Assembly: GCA_947178245.1 (NCBI GenBank)
Contig: CAMWXO010000006.1
Location: forward strand, 1 to 25,666
From: an uncultured Porphyromonadaceae bacterium
GTDB taxonomy: Bacteria; Bacteroidota; Bacteroidia; Bacteroidales; Muribaculaceae
DNA length: 25,666 nucleotides
Direction: 5' to 3'
Shown here: in pieces, positions 14,686 through 22,759 of the stretch
How positions within the stretch are numbered: position 1 is the stretch's first letter
How the letters are laid out: each line of letters starts with the position of its first letter
The notes under the pieces: generated by a model
Told to the model about the DNA's origin: nothing
The model's input: the letters and a program-made list of their open reading frames with translations, nothing else
The model's database searches: none
Made by a program: the position numbers and the translations under genes

Positions 14686-15616
14686 TGCTTATTTCTTCTT
14701 TATACGTTTCGATATGCCTCATCTTCTTCTCGTCGAGAATTTCAGCGATGGTGAGGAATATTCCGCTTTCCTCGACATTGCCGAATTCTTCATTGACCGA
14801 GGTGCCGAATACGCGCATCGTGGGCGACAGACTCATGTAGGCATTTACGAGCGGGGGGATGTTGAGCCCCTGTTCGCGTATGAGGTGATGTAGTATGCGG
14901 TAGTCTTCCTTATAGCTGTTGCCGGCGAAGAGGCCCTGTATCTCGGGTGAGAGTGCCGCCGTGGAGACGGGCCGCAGAGGAGTGACGAGATCGTCATGGT
15001 CGGGGAAGTGCTTGAGGAGGAATCCGAGCAGGATGTCAAGATTGCGGCGTCCGAAAGCGGGATACATCGTCACCTTCCCGAAGAGATATTTCATCTCGGG
15101 ATATATCACCGTGAGCGCACCGAGGCCGTCCCAAAGGTTGTCGAGCGCGAAGAGGGCATGTGTGCCGGCTTTGGTGCTCTGGAATGGGGGCGCCACAAAT
15201 GAGCGGCCCAGCTCCAGAGTCTGCGGAAGATACTCGGTGAGAAACCGCGTCGAGAAGCGGAAAAGATGCGACGTGGCTATGCGCGGGACGCCCGACGACA
15301 TGTCTATCTTGTCGCCCGTGATAAACCGGTAGCCGCCCAGTATCTCGCGCTCGCGCGGATTCCACACTATGAGCTGGCGGCATGGCTCGGGCATCGTGTC
15401 GAACTCATCTATGTCGAGTGGCGCACCTGTGCCGCCTCCTGCCTGCCGGAATGATTCCTCGCGCAGACGCCCTATCTCGCGCATCACCGCGGGGGCGCAG
15501 TGCGCATCGACAACGTAGAGATGATTGTCTCCCTTGTTGCTGTGGCGAAGAAAGCGCTCAGGCGTCAGTTCTCGCTCAATGTCTTCCCGTGCTACGGGCG
15601 GTATTATCGCTTGCAT
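14678..15616 (-). CDS. GNAT-family N-acyltransferase, OlsB/GlsB-like
   Basis: This 312-residue protein resembles the hemolysin/ornithine-lipid N-acyltransferase type of GNAT fold, with motifs such as CRQLIVWNPREREILGGYRFITG, LELGRSFVAPPFQ and YLFGKVTMYPAFG. Family members transfer an acyl chain from acyl carrier protein to an amino acid to make aminolipids; in Bacteroides GlsB starts glycine-lipid synthesis. No partner O-acyltransferase (GlsA-like) is adjacent. It opens the operon with the LegB-like and ATP-grasp genes. ATG 15616 is the only reasonable start. A -7-like box TAATTTTG ends 4 nt before it, so a leaderless mRNA is possible. The exact acyl acceptor is unknown, and other GNAT roles cannot be excluded. 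Confidence 0.72.
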   Translation of the reverse strand: MQAIIPPVAREDIERELTPERFLRHSNKGDNHLYVVDAHCAPAVMREIGRLREESFRQAGGGTGAPLDIDEFDTMPEPCRQLIVWNPREREILGGYRFITGDKIDMSSGVPRIATSHLFRFSTRFLTEYLPQTLELGRSFVAPPFQSTKAGTHALFALDNLWDGLGALTVIYPEMKYLFGKVTMYPAFGRRNLDILLGFLLKHFPDHDDLVTPLRPVSTAALSPEIQGLFAGNSYKEDYRILHHLIREQGLNIPPLVNAYMSLSPTMRVFGTSVNEEFGNVEESGIFLTIAEILDEKKMRHIETYKEEISNE

Positions 15617-15620
15617 GGTG

Positions 15621-15628
15621 CAAAATTA
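15621..15628 (-). promoter_or_regulatory. Possible -7 box giving a leaderless acyltransferase mRNA
   Basis: TAATTTTG on the minus strand fits TAnnTTTG, but only CACC separates it from the ATG, so transcription would start at or near the start codon. The -33 position holds only TTTT at a 20-nt spacing. The uvrC terminator just upstream makes a local promoter necessary. Confidence 0.4.
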
Positions 15629-15647
15629 ATAATAAATTCAGAGATAT

Positions 15648-15689
15648 GAAAATGAAAAGTCCGATATGCAGGCGAAAACGGCATATCGG
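15648..15689 (-). terminator. Terminator of the ybeY-mnmG-apt-uvrC cluster
   Basis: A perfect 9-bp stem CCGATATGC/GCATATCGG (arms 15681-15689 and 15661-15669) with an 11-nt loop is followed on the minus strand by ACTTTTCATTTTC. It lies 38 nt past the uvrC stop and separates uvrC from the acyltransferase gene. Confidence 0.7.
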
Positions 15690-15726
15690 TGAGAAAAAAA
15701 CGTCCGGCCGGCCTCGGGGCGATCTC

Positions 15727-17643
15727 TCACTCAGCCGGATGGAAATGGGAATAGACGATGCCGGCCTTGGACTTGCCCACGATTCCGGCTATTGCGTCGA
15801 GAGGGGCCTCTTTCAGCCGCTTAACGCTCTTGAACTCCTTGATGAGTGCCGTGCGGGTGGCAGGGCCAATGCCCTTGATGGAATCGAGTTCCGATACGGT
15901 CTGGCCTTTCGACCGGCGGTCTCTGTGATGAGTGATTCCGAAACGGTGCGCCTCATCGCGCAGGGCCTGTATCACCCTCAGGCTCGGACTGGTCTTGTCT
16001 ATGTAAAGCGGCAGCGAGTCGCCGGGAAAATATATCTCCTCGAGTCGCTTGGCAATGCCCACGAGGGCCACCTCGCCGCGTATTCCCATCTCGTCGAATG
16101 CTTCCACAGCGGCGCTGAGCTGACCCTTTCCGCCATCCACCACCACCATGTCGGGCAATTTCTCGCCCTCGGCCATCATGCGCGTGTAGCGGCGGTGGAG
16201 CACTTCCTTCATCGACGCGAAGTCGTCGGCTCCCACCACGGTCTTTATGCAGAAATGGCGGTAGTCGCGCTTCGATGGTTTTCCGTTGCGGAACACGACA
16301 CAACTGGCCACAGGGTTCGTGCCCTGGATATTGGAGTTGTCGAAGCATTCTATGTGGCGCGGCTGCACGCTTAGCCTGAAGTCGCGTTTCATAGTCTCCA
16401 TCAGTTTGTCCACACTCCGCTCCGGATCGAGGGCCTCAGCCTGCTTCTCCTTATCGCGCAGATACTGCGCGGCATTCTTGGAGGCGACGTCGAGCACTTT
16501 CTTCAGATCGCCACGCTGAGGCACCGTGAACCGCACTCCGTCAAACTCCACATCGGGCAGAAAAGGCACGATTACATCGGAGAATTTTCGGGTAAACCTG
16601 CGCTCCACCTCGGCCATAGCCATCGAAAGTATTTCCTCTTTCGCAGATGCCGAGCAGCGCCTGTATTCAAGATTTATGCTCTGTATCACCGCGCCGTTGT
16701 GGAGATGCATGAAGCACACCACGGCCGAGTCCTCATCGTCGGCAGCCTCATATCCGAACACGTCGAGATCGGCTGTCTCGGTCGTGGCCACGACGCTCTT
16801 CACGTTGTAGCGCTTCACGGCCTCATATTTCTCCTTCACCTCCTGCGCCTGCTCAAACTTCAACTCGTCGCTGAGAGCCTGCATCTCGGCCTTGAGATGC
16901 CGCTCAAGTTCTACAGTCTCACCCCGCAGTATGGCGCGCACGCGCTGCACATATTCGCCATACTGGTCGCGGTTGATGAAGCCGCGGCAGGGGCCTCCGC
17001 ATTTCTTTATGTGATAATCGAGGCAGAGCGAGTATTTGCCGCGGGCTATCCCCTGCTCGGTGAGCGCATGGCGGCATGACCGGAGAGGAAATATCTCGCG
17101 TATGAGTCCGAGCACGACCTTTGCCGACTGCACGTTGGAGTACGGGCCATAGTATTTCGCGGGGAGTCCTTTCTCGCGCGTCATGAACACCCGGGGGAAT
17201 TCCTCTTTCGTCACCACTATCCAGGGATACGACTTGTCGTCTTTGAGCAGGACATTGTAGCGGGGCTGGTATTCCTTGATCATCGCGCTTTCAAGATGGA
17301 GCGCGTCTTCCTCGGAATGCACCACTATGAAGCGCATGTCGACGATGGCCCTGACAAGGAGATTGGTGCGGTTGATCTCGTGGCGGCGATTGAAGTAAGA
17401 CGACACCCTCCGCTTGAGACGCTTCGCCTTTCCCACATAGATCACCGTGCCGTTCTTGTCGAGATACATATACACGCCCGGGCTCTCGGGGAGCGAAAGT
17501 ATCTTCTCCCTGAGCCGGGCGCCGGGACGGTTGTTGCGGATATCCTCCGGCGTCCTGTCAGATTTTATCTCAAGATTAAAACCGCCGAGTTCATCGATGT
17601 CTCTTCCGGTGCCGGCGAGCAGATCGGAGGATATGTCAGTCAT
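15727..17643 (-). CDS. uvrC: Excinuclease ABC subunit UvrC
   Basis: This 638-residue cytoplasmic nuclease makes the two incisions of nucleotide excision repair. The N-terminal GIY-YIG nuclease has GVYMY (56-60) and VIYVGKAKRLKRRV (67-80). Four cysteines (190, 207, 215, 219) form the conserved cluster-binding motif. A UVR helix pair (about 245-285) binds UvrB. The RNase H-like domain contains IECFDNSNIQG and VVVDGGKGQL, and the C-terminus has the helix-hairpin-helix IKGIGPATRTALIKEF. Oddly, about 42 residues (MTDISSDLLAG onward) precede the usual UvrC start at REKILSLPESPGVY, with no ATG available nearer the nuclease domain. The start codon follows apt by 4 nt, so it is co-transcribed. Confidence 0.96.
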   Translation of the reverse strand: MTDISSDLLAGTGRDIDELGGFNLEIKSDRTPEDIRNNRPGARLREKILSLPESPGVYMYLDKNGTVIYVGKAKRLKRRVSSYFNRRHEINRTNLLVRAIVDMRFIVVHSEEDALHLESAMIKEYQPRYNVLLKDDKSYPWIVVTKEEFPRVFMTREKGLPAKYYGPYSNVQSAKVVLGLIREIFPLRSCRHALTEQGIARGKYSLCLDYHIKKCGGPCRGFINRDQYGEYVQRVRAILRGETVELERHLKAEMQALSDELKFEQAQEVKEKYEAVKRYNVKSVVATTETADLDVFGYEAADDEDSAVVCFMHLHNGAVIQSINLEYRRCSASAKEEILSMAMAEVERRFTRKFSDVIVPFLPDVEFDGVRFTVPQRGDLKKVLDVASKNAAQYLRDKEKQAEALDPERSVDKLMETMKRDFRLSVQPRHIECFDNSNIQGTNPVASCVVFRNGKPSKRDYRHFCIKTVVGADDFASMKEVLHRRYTRMMAEGEKLPDMVVVDGGKGQLSAAVEAFDEMGIRGEVALVGIAKRLEEIYFPGDSLPLYIDKTSPSLRVIQALRDEAHRFGITHHRDRRSKGQTVSELDSIKGIGPATRTALIKEFKSVKRLKEAPLDAIAGIVGKSKAGIVYSHFHPAE

Positions 17644-17647
17644 TCTG

Positions 17648-18172
17648 TCAGTATTTGAGAAGCGTTGTCACCTCCACATCCTCCGGAAGGGCTGCGCGGC
17701 CGTCAAGACCGGTAAGCTCCACAACGAAGTTGATGTAGATTTTCTTCGGATTCATCGACTTCACGAGCTGATATGCCGCGCTCATGGTTCCGCCCGTGGC
17801 AAGAAGATCGTCGTGAAGCACCACCACATCATCAGTGGAGATGGCATCGCTATGAAGTTCGATGGTGTCCACTCCATATTCTTTCGCGTATGACGCCTTC
17901 ACCGTCACCGACGGGAGTTTGCCCGGTTTTCTCGCGGGCACGAATCCTGCCCCGAGGCGATCGGCGAGTATCGATCCGCCGATGAAGCCGCGAGACTCTA
18001 TACCCACTACTTTCGTCACACCCTTGTCTTTGTAAAGTTCGGCAAGAGCATCGCCCATGCAGCGAAGCGCCTCTCCATTCTTGATCATCGTGGTGAGGTC
18101 GCGGAAAACGATTCCTTTCGAGGGGAAATCGGGCACATCACGGATGAGCCCCTTGAGGTCTTCTGTATTCAT
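17648..18172 (-). CDS. apt: Adenine phosphoribosyltransferase
   Basis: This 174-residue purine-salvage enzyme makes AMP from adenine and PRPP in the cytoplasm. The fold opens with LIRDVPDFPSKGIVFRDLTTM. Family motifs are GIESRGFIGG (57-66), the flexible loop RKPGKLP (81-87) and the PRPP-binding VVVLHDDLLATGGTM (116-130). The length is the family norm. It lies between mnmG (97-nt gap containing the parS site) and uvrC (4-nt gap), all on one strand. No clear promoter was found in the gap, so it is probably transcribed from upstream. Confidence 0.95.
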   Translation of the reverse strand: MNTEDLKGLIRDVPDFPSKGIVFRDLTTMIKNGEALRCMGDALAELYKDKGVTKVVGIESRGFIGGSILADRLGAGFVPARKPGKLPSVTVKASYAKEYGVDTIELHSDAISTDDVVVLHDDLLATGGTMSAAYQLVKSMNPKKIYINFVVELTGLDGRAALPEDVEVTTLLKY

Positions 18173-18226
18173 ATATCTTAGATTTTAAATGATTCGAACT
18201 TTCATCTGCGGCCGAAGCCGCGCGCA

Positions 18227-18242
18227 TGTTTCACGTGAAACA
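18227..18242. promoter_or_regulatory. parS centromere site (ParB-binding)
   Basis: The perfect palindrome TGTTTCACGTGAAACA matches the broadly conserved bacterial parS consensus at every position. With the flanking bases it extends to 18 bp (18226-18243). It is intergenic, between mnmG and apt. ParB would load here, spread and organise chromosome segregation. parA and parB are not in this window. I saw no second full match here. Confidence 0.9.
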
Positions 18243-18269
18243 TTTCATTACCATCCCTCTTATAATGCG

Positions 18270-20207
18270 TCAGTTGCGCAGCATCACGAGCAGCACATTG
18301 ATGTCTGCAGGAGAAACGCCCGGGATGCGCGACGCCTGCCCTATCGTCTCCGGACGGATGCGTGTAAGTTTCTGCCGGGCCTCTGTGGAAAGCGCGGAGA
18401 TGGAAGAGAAATCGATTGAGGCCGGCATACGCACTTTCTCCAACCTCTGCATTCGTTCGGCCGATTCCCTCTCCCGTGATATATAACCGCTGTATTTTAT
18501 CAATATTTCCGCCGATTCAATTATCTCGTCCATTCTTGCCGCTTCCACTTCAGAGCAGCGCTTGGCAAGGGAGGGCACGAGAGGAAGAAGCGAAGCGAAA
18601 CTTAACTGAGGGCGCCGGATGAGATCGGCCACTTTCACCGAACCGGAGAGGCGTCCTGTACCGACCTCTTCCAGATAAGCCTGCAATTCCTCAGACGGCC
18701 TCGCGGAATGAGTCTCGCACCACTCCACGAGAGAATCGCGCTGCTCATATTTCGTTTTCATCGCTTCATAGCGGGCATCAGAGGCAAGACCTATCTCATG
18801 GCCGAGGGGAGTCAGACGCAAATCGGCATCATCCTGACGGAGAAGTATGCGGAATTCCGCACGGCTCGTGAACATACGGTAAGGTTCATCCACACCCTTC
18901 GTCACGAGATCATCAATCAGCACTCCTATGTAAGCCTGATCTCGCCCGAGCACCACCGGAGGCAGCCCCTTGACGGAACGAGCGGCATTGATGCCGGCCA
19001 TCAGGCCCTGCGCCGCGGCCTCCTCATATCCCGTAGTGCCGTTTACCTGACCGGCAAGATAGAGATCAGACACCACCTTCGACTCAAGAGAATGCCGCAG
19101 CTGCGTGGGGTCGAAGAAATCATACTCTATGGCATAGCCGGGGCGATAGAAATGCACCTCACGCAGGGCCGGAATCTTCTGAAGCGCCTCCACCTGAACC
19201 TGCCAGGGCAGGGAACTTGAAAAGCCGTTGATGTAAAATTCATGCGTTGTGGCCCCTTCCGGTTCAAGAAACAATTGATGGCTCTCCTTATCGGCGAAAG
19301 TCACGATCTTAGTCTCTATCGAGGGGCAATAGCGGGGCCCTATGCTCTTGATCTGGCCGTTGTAGAGCGGCGAATCAGCAAGATTATCGTTGAGCACGCG
19401 GTGCACTTCCCTATCGGTGTGAACTATGTAGCAATCTCGGGGCGGCAGACTCCGGCTCACTTCGGGAAGATAGGAAAATTTGTGAAAATCGCGCTCCACA
19501 GAGCCATCTTCACGCACAACGTCGTCACCTGCCTGCGCGGTGGCCTGCGAGAGATCGATGGTGGAGCCGTCGATGCGCGCGGGCGTACCGGTCTTCATCC
19601 GGTCTACACGGATGCCGAGACTGCGTAGCTGATCGGATACGCCCTCCGACGCGGCTTCCGCAATGCGTCCTCCGGCTATCTGAGTGCGGCCGAAGTGCAT
19701 CAGGCCGTTAAGAAAAGTTCCTGCAGTTAGCACCACACGCCTTGCCTTGAACGGGATTCCGAGCGCCGTGCGCACACCTGTCACAGTATGGCGCAGAGCG
19801 CTCCCCTCCACCTCCACCGTGTGAATATCGAGCGAAGTCACCATATCCTGGAAGATATGCAGGTTGGGGATGGAATCAAGAGTCTTGCGCCATTCGTCGA
19901 TGAAGCGGGTGCGGTCGCTCTGCACACGGGGCGACCACACGGCCGGCCCCTTGCTGCGGTTGAGCATCCTGAACTGTATGGCGGTTCGGTCGGCGATAAT
20001 TCCGGTGCGTCCGCCGAGAGCATCGATCTCGCGCACTATCTGCCCCTTGGCGATTCCCCCTACAGCCGGATTGCACGACATCTGAGCTATCCGGTTCATA
20101 TCCGGAGTTATGAGCAGGGTGCGGCAGCCGAGCGAGGCAGCCGCGGCAGCCGCCTCGCAACCTGCGTGGCCGGCTCCAATCACTATCACATCGAATTCAA
20201 AATTCAT
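18270..20207 (-). CDS. mnmG: tRNA uridine-5-carboxymethylaminomethyl modification enzyme MnmG
   Basis: This 645-residue FAD protein works with MnmE to add carboxymethylaminomethyl to the wobble uridine of certain tRNAs. The N-terminal FAD motif is VIGAGHAGCEAA (9-20). It then shows MSCNPAVGGIAKGQIVREIDALGG and the two classic GidA signatures, IGPRYCPSIETKI and AGQVNGTTGYEEAAAQGLMAG. The helical C-terminal domain that contacts tRNA runs from about 550 on. It overlaps ybeY by 11 nt. mnmG/gidA lies near the replication origin in many bacteria, which agrees with the adjoining parS site. It is slightly longer than the usual 620-630 residues, with no sign of disruption. Confidence 0.97.
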   Translation of the reverse strand: MNFEFDVIVIGAGHAGCEAAAAAASLGCRTLLITPDMNRIAQMSCNPAVGGIAKGQIVREIDALGGRTGIIADRTAIQFRMLNRSKGPAVWSPRVQSDRTRFIDEWRKTLDSIPNLHIFQDMVTSLDIHTVEVEGSALRHTVTGVRTALGIPFKARRVVLTAGTFLNGLMHFGRTQIAGGRIAEAASEGVSDQLRSLGIRVDRMKTGTPARIDGSTIDLSQATAQAGDDVVREDGSVERDFHKFSYLPEVSRSLPPRDCYIVHTDREVHRVLNDNLADSPLYNGQIKSIGPRYCPSIETKIVTFADKESHQLFLEPEGATTHEFYINGFSSSLPWQVQVEALQKIPALREVHFYRPGYAIEYDFFDPTQLRHSLESKVVSDLYLAGQVNGTTGYEEAAAQGLMAGINAARSVKGLPPVVLGRDQAYIGVLIDDLVTKGVDEPYRMFTSRAEFRILLRQDDADLRLTPLGHEIGLASDARYEAMKTKYEQRDSLVEWCETHSARPSEELQAYLEEVGTGRLSGSVKVADLIRRPQLSFASLLPLVPSLAKRCSEVEAARMDEIIESAEILIKYSGYISRERESAERMQRLEKVRMPASIDFSSISALSTEARQKLTRIRPETIGQASRIPGVSPADINVLLVMLRN

Positions 20208-20637
20208 CTCTCTCAGCTGTCAGTTGATCCCAGAGTGAAAGCGCCTCGTCTTCGGCAGCCTCCATTATTTCGCGCTCTCCGGGCCCCTTGTCGTTGATGC
20301 CCACAAGATGAAGCACTCCGTGAATGATCACGCGCAGCAGCTCCCTGAAGAACGCGACGCCGAACTTCTCGGCATTGGAAGCCACCGTGTCGAGCGATAT
20401 AAGTATGTCGCCCGCTATCCGGCCGGCGCGTGAATAGTCGAAGGTTATGATATCGGTGTAATAATCATGTCCCACATATTGGCGGTTGGCCACGAGAATC
20501 TCCTCATCATCCACAAAGAGATAATTCAGGTTGCCTACCGCGCGGCCATGCGATTCGGCCACGAGGCATATCCACCGCGAGACAAGAGCGACATCCATTT
20601 CGGGCATCGCTACACCTTTGCATTCAAATTCTATCAT
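20197..20637 (-). CDS. ybeY: rRNA maturation endoribonuclease YbeY
   Basis: This 146-residue metal-dependent protein is needed for 16S rRNA 3' processing and ribosome quality control. The family motif appears as IIHGVLHLVGINDK: His106 and His110 are present, but the usual third ligand His (HxxxHxxxxxH) is Asp116, a variant I associate with Bacteroidota members. ITFDYS (64-69) and GDILIS (76-81) are typical of the family. The gene overlaps mnmG by 11 nt and opens the cluster ybeY, mnmG, apt, uvrC. A hairpin with a T6 tract sits immediately before its ATG. Confidence 0.92.
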   Translation of the reverse strand: MIEFECKGVAMPEMDVALVSRWICLVAESHGRAVGNLNYLFVDDEEILVANRQYVGHDYYTDIITFDYSRAGRIAGDILISLDTVASNAEKFGVAFFRELLRVIIHGVLHLVGINDKGPGEREIMEAAEDEALSLWDQLTAERDEF

Positions 20638-20672
20638 AAAAAATCAAGCGGAGTTACATCTGCTCTCCGCTT
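20638..20672 (-). promoter_or_regulatory. Terminator-like hairpin abutting the ybeY start codon
   Basis: An 8-bp perfect stem (arms 20665-20672 and 20646-20653) with an 11-nt loop is followed on the minus strand by GA, then TTTTTT (20638-20643), then the ybeY ATG. It has the form of an intrinsic terminator or attenuator in the leader. It could instead end transcription arriving from the LD-carboxypeptidase gene. Confidence 0.55.
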
Positions 20673-20675
20673 GCG

Positions 20676-20683
20676 CAAAAATA
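20676..20683 (-). promoter_or_regulatory. Possible -7 box of the ybeY cluster
   Basis: TATTTTTG on the minus strand fits TAnnTTTG. The -33 region at 20-nt spacing is only CTTT. If used, the transcript would begin directly at the terminator-like hairpin. Confidence 0.4.
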
Positions 20684-20933
20684 ACAAATTTCGGCGACAT
20701 TTTAAAGAATTTCTGCAAAAAATGTAAATATTGAGCAAATGAGCGGAAATCAACGCCTGGAGCAGACGCGCGCCGCCGATGTTGAAAAACTCAGCAATAT
20801 ATTAGTTTACAATATATTAATTCCGTTAAAAACGCATTTTAAGCGTCTGAGAATTTAATATTTCAGAGCATTCGGGCACTCCCACACAATTTTTCACACA
20901 CCGGAGCAGAAAATTTTCAGTCGGCCATCAGTT
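20684..20933. other. Non-coding gap upstream of ybeY
   Basis: No gene was found. The region is AT-rich in its middle. It contains a 10-bp direct repeat CAATATATTA (20795-20804 and 20810-20819, 15-bp period), a small hairpin around ACGC/GCGT (20830-20847) and the palindrome GAAAATTTTC (20909-20918), close to the LD-carboxypeptidase stop codon. No T-tailed terminator for that gene is obvious. Confidence 0.6.
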
Positions 20934-21887
20934 TCACCCCATTTTTAAGACTACCTCTTCGGAAGTCACCGCAAGTGAGGCAGGAAGAGACTCCACGATA
21001 GGAACATTGCGCCGGGAATGCCCCACCGGGAAATCGAATGCCACAGGACACTTCACCTTCCATTGTATGAAACGGTCATGGATCATGTCATACATGGCAT
21101 CATAGTTCCTGTCAGGTTTGAATACAGTAAACTGTCCGACGATGATGCCGCGCGCCGAATGAAGCACACCCTGTAGGTAAAGCCGATACAGCATCCGCTC
21201 CACAGCATAGATAGGCTCCGAAACATCCTCGATAAAAAGGATGGAGTCTTTTGCCTTGCACTCACCCATCAGATCGAAAGGAGTGCCGGCAAGACCATTG
21301 AGCACCGCAAGATTGCCACCTATGAGGACACCACTCCCCTCCCCCGCCCTGTTGAACGGATGGGGAGCCACACGATATTCTGCACGCGGCGCGGCAGACT
21401 TCAGTATGGACAGAAGCGCATCACGATACGGGGCATACCCGCAATCGGTGTTTTCAACAAGCTGCTTGGCCATGCCTCCATGCACAGACGCAATCCCGGC
21501 CTTATGGAGCATGGCATGGAGCGCCGAGACATCGGAGAAGCCCACAAGCCACTTGGGATGAGCGGCGATGAAATCTGCCGGAAGATAATCGAGCAGATGC
21601 ACGCATCCATAGCCGCCTCTGGCACAGATCACGCCATCTATATCGTCCCGGGCCCAGACATCGCGGAAGTCGGCCACACGCTGCTCGAGAGAAGCCGCGT
21701 ATGAGCCCGAGGCATTAGCTTCGAGAGCTGAGGTGTAAACTATAAGATCGATGCCGCGAAAGGCATCATCCTCTTTGAAAACGCCGATGAGACCTTCCAC
21801 AATCTCGGGCTTTATCCTGCTGGCCGGCCCTATGAGAGCCACCTTCGACCCCTCGGCGAGAGGCTTCGGAATAATAACCGCATCCAT
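20934..21887 (-). CDS. S66 LD-carboxypeptidase (murein tetrapeptide carboxypeptidase)
   Basis: This 317-residue member of the LdcA/MccF family cleaves the terminal D-alanine from muropeptide tetrapeptides during cell-wall recycling; MccF relatives inactivate microcin C. The nucleophile elbow is GFSDVSAL with Ser118. The rest of the triad fits Glu220 (FIEDVSEPIYAVERML) and His290 (FDFPVGHSRRNVPI). The family motif ARGGYG is at 89-94. There is no signal peptide, in keeping with cytoplasmic recycling. Its ATG shares one base with the stop of the radical SAM gene (TGATG), so the two are co-transcribed. Whether it acts on peptidoglycan or another peptide cannot be told from the sequence. Confidence 0.9.
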   Translation of the reverse strand: MDAVIIPKPLAEGSKVALIGPASRIKPEIVEGLIGVFKEDDAFRGIDLIVYTSALEANASGSYAASLEQRVADFRDVWARDDIDGVICARGGYGCVHLLDYLPADFIAAHPKWLVGFSDVSALHAMLHKAGIASVHGGMAKQLVENTDCGYAPYRDALLSILKSAAPRAEYRVAPHPFNRAGEGSGVLIGGNLAVLNGLAGTPFDLMGECKAKDSILFIEDVSEPIYAVERMLYRLYLQGVLHSARGIIVGQFTVFKPDRNYDAMYDMIHDRFIQWKVKCPVAFDFPVGHSRRNVPIVESLPASLAVTSEEVVLKMG

Positions 21888-22675
21888 CAGTTCACCTGCA
21901 CTTTAATTCCGGTCTCGCGCTCGATGCGCTCCCCTATTCCTTTCAGTTCGTCGGCCTCCACTTTCACGAGATTCTCCTCCGGAGTGGAGCGGTCGAGACT
22001 ATAGAGCATTATCTCCCGGGGCTTGATTTTCCTATAGGCTTCTATAAGCGCCCGCACTTCCTCCTCGGTGGTATTGTCTACGGGCTGCCCCTCGTGAGAG
22101 CCGCGCAGCATCATGGTCTGTATGATGCCCGTGCCCTCGAACTCACATAGCGCATCCACCACCTTATCCACTGTAAATTCCGCTGAATTAGGCCGATCGA
22201 TCAGGCGCATGGTCTGCTCCACTGCAGAATCGAGTTTGAGGATATTATTGTCTACCCGCTTCAGGGCGTCGGCCACACCGGAATCAAATATCCGGGTGGA
22301 ATTGGTGAGCACCGACACCTTCGCTTCGGGGAAATACAGGTCGCGCGCAGCGATGGTGTCGTCGATGATGTGCGCAAAATCAGGATGCAGCGTAGGCTCG
22401 CCATTGCCCGAGAACGTGATTACGTCAAGATGCTCACCGCCCGAGTGCATATCCTTGAGTTTTGCCTCAAGCTGCCCGCGCACCTGCTCGCGCAGCGGCA
22501 GCCCGGCCTTACCGGGCCCCTGTGAGTTGAACCCCGCCTCACAATAGAGGCAGTCGAACGAGCACACCTTTCCGTCGGCCGGCATCAGATTGACACCGAG
22601 CGAGACGCCAAGCCTCCGGCTGCGGATGGGGCCGAAGATTGTGGAATGAAACAGTACTGTCTGATCTTTTGGCAT
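21887..22675 (-). CDS. Radical SAM protein of unknown substrate
   Basis: This 262-residue protein has the iron-sulfur and S-adenosylmethionine motif CSFDCLYC (Cys38, Cys42, Cys45), preceded by FGPIRSRRLGVSLGVNLMPADGKV. The SAM-contacting glycine-rich segment is ITFSGNGEPTLHPDF. The N-terminal half resembles wyosine-type (TYW1-like) and related small radical SAM proteins of Bacteroidales, but the substrate is not known. It has no SPASM-like cysteine cluster at the C-terminus, so it is probably not a peptide maturase. It is the first gene of a pair with the LD-carboxypeptidase, behind a consensus promoter. Confidence 0.85.
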   Translation of the reverse strand: MPKDQTVLFHSTIFGPIRSRRLGVSLGVNLMPADGKVCSFDCLYCEAGFNSQGPGKAGLPLREQVRGQLEAKLKDMHSGGEHLDVITFSGNGEPTLHPDFAHIIDDTIAARDLYFPEAKVSVLTNSTRIFDSGVADALKRVDNNILKLDSAVEQTMRLIDRPNSAEFTVDKVVDALCEFEGTGIIQTMMLRGSHEGQPVDNTTEEEVRALIEAYRKIKPREIMLYSLDRSTPEENLVKVEADELKGIGERIERETGIKVQVN

Positions 22676-22759
22676 ATATGCTGATTATTGATAGTCACCA
22701 CTCATAATTGAACTAATGGAACTCGCTTATCAAAGCGCCACTATATCCAATTAACTGCA

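Noticed and set aside
18208..18222. Terminator of mnmG at GCGGC-CGAA-GCCGC
   Set aside because: The stem is only 5 bp and no T-run follows on the minus strand, so read-through into apt is more likely.
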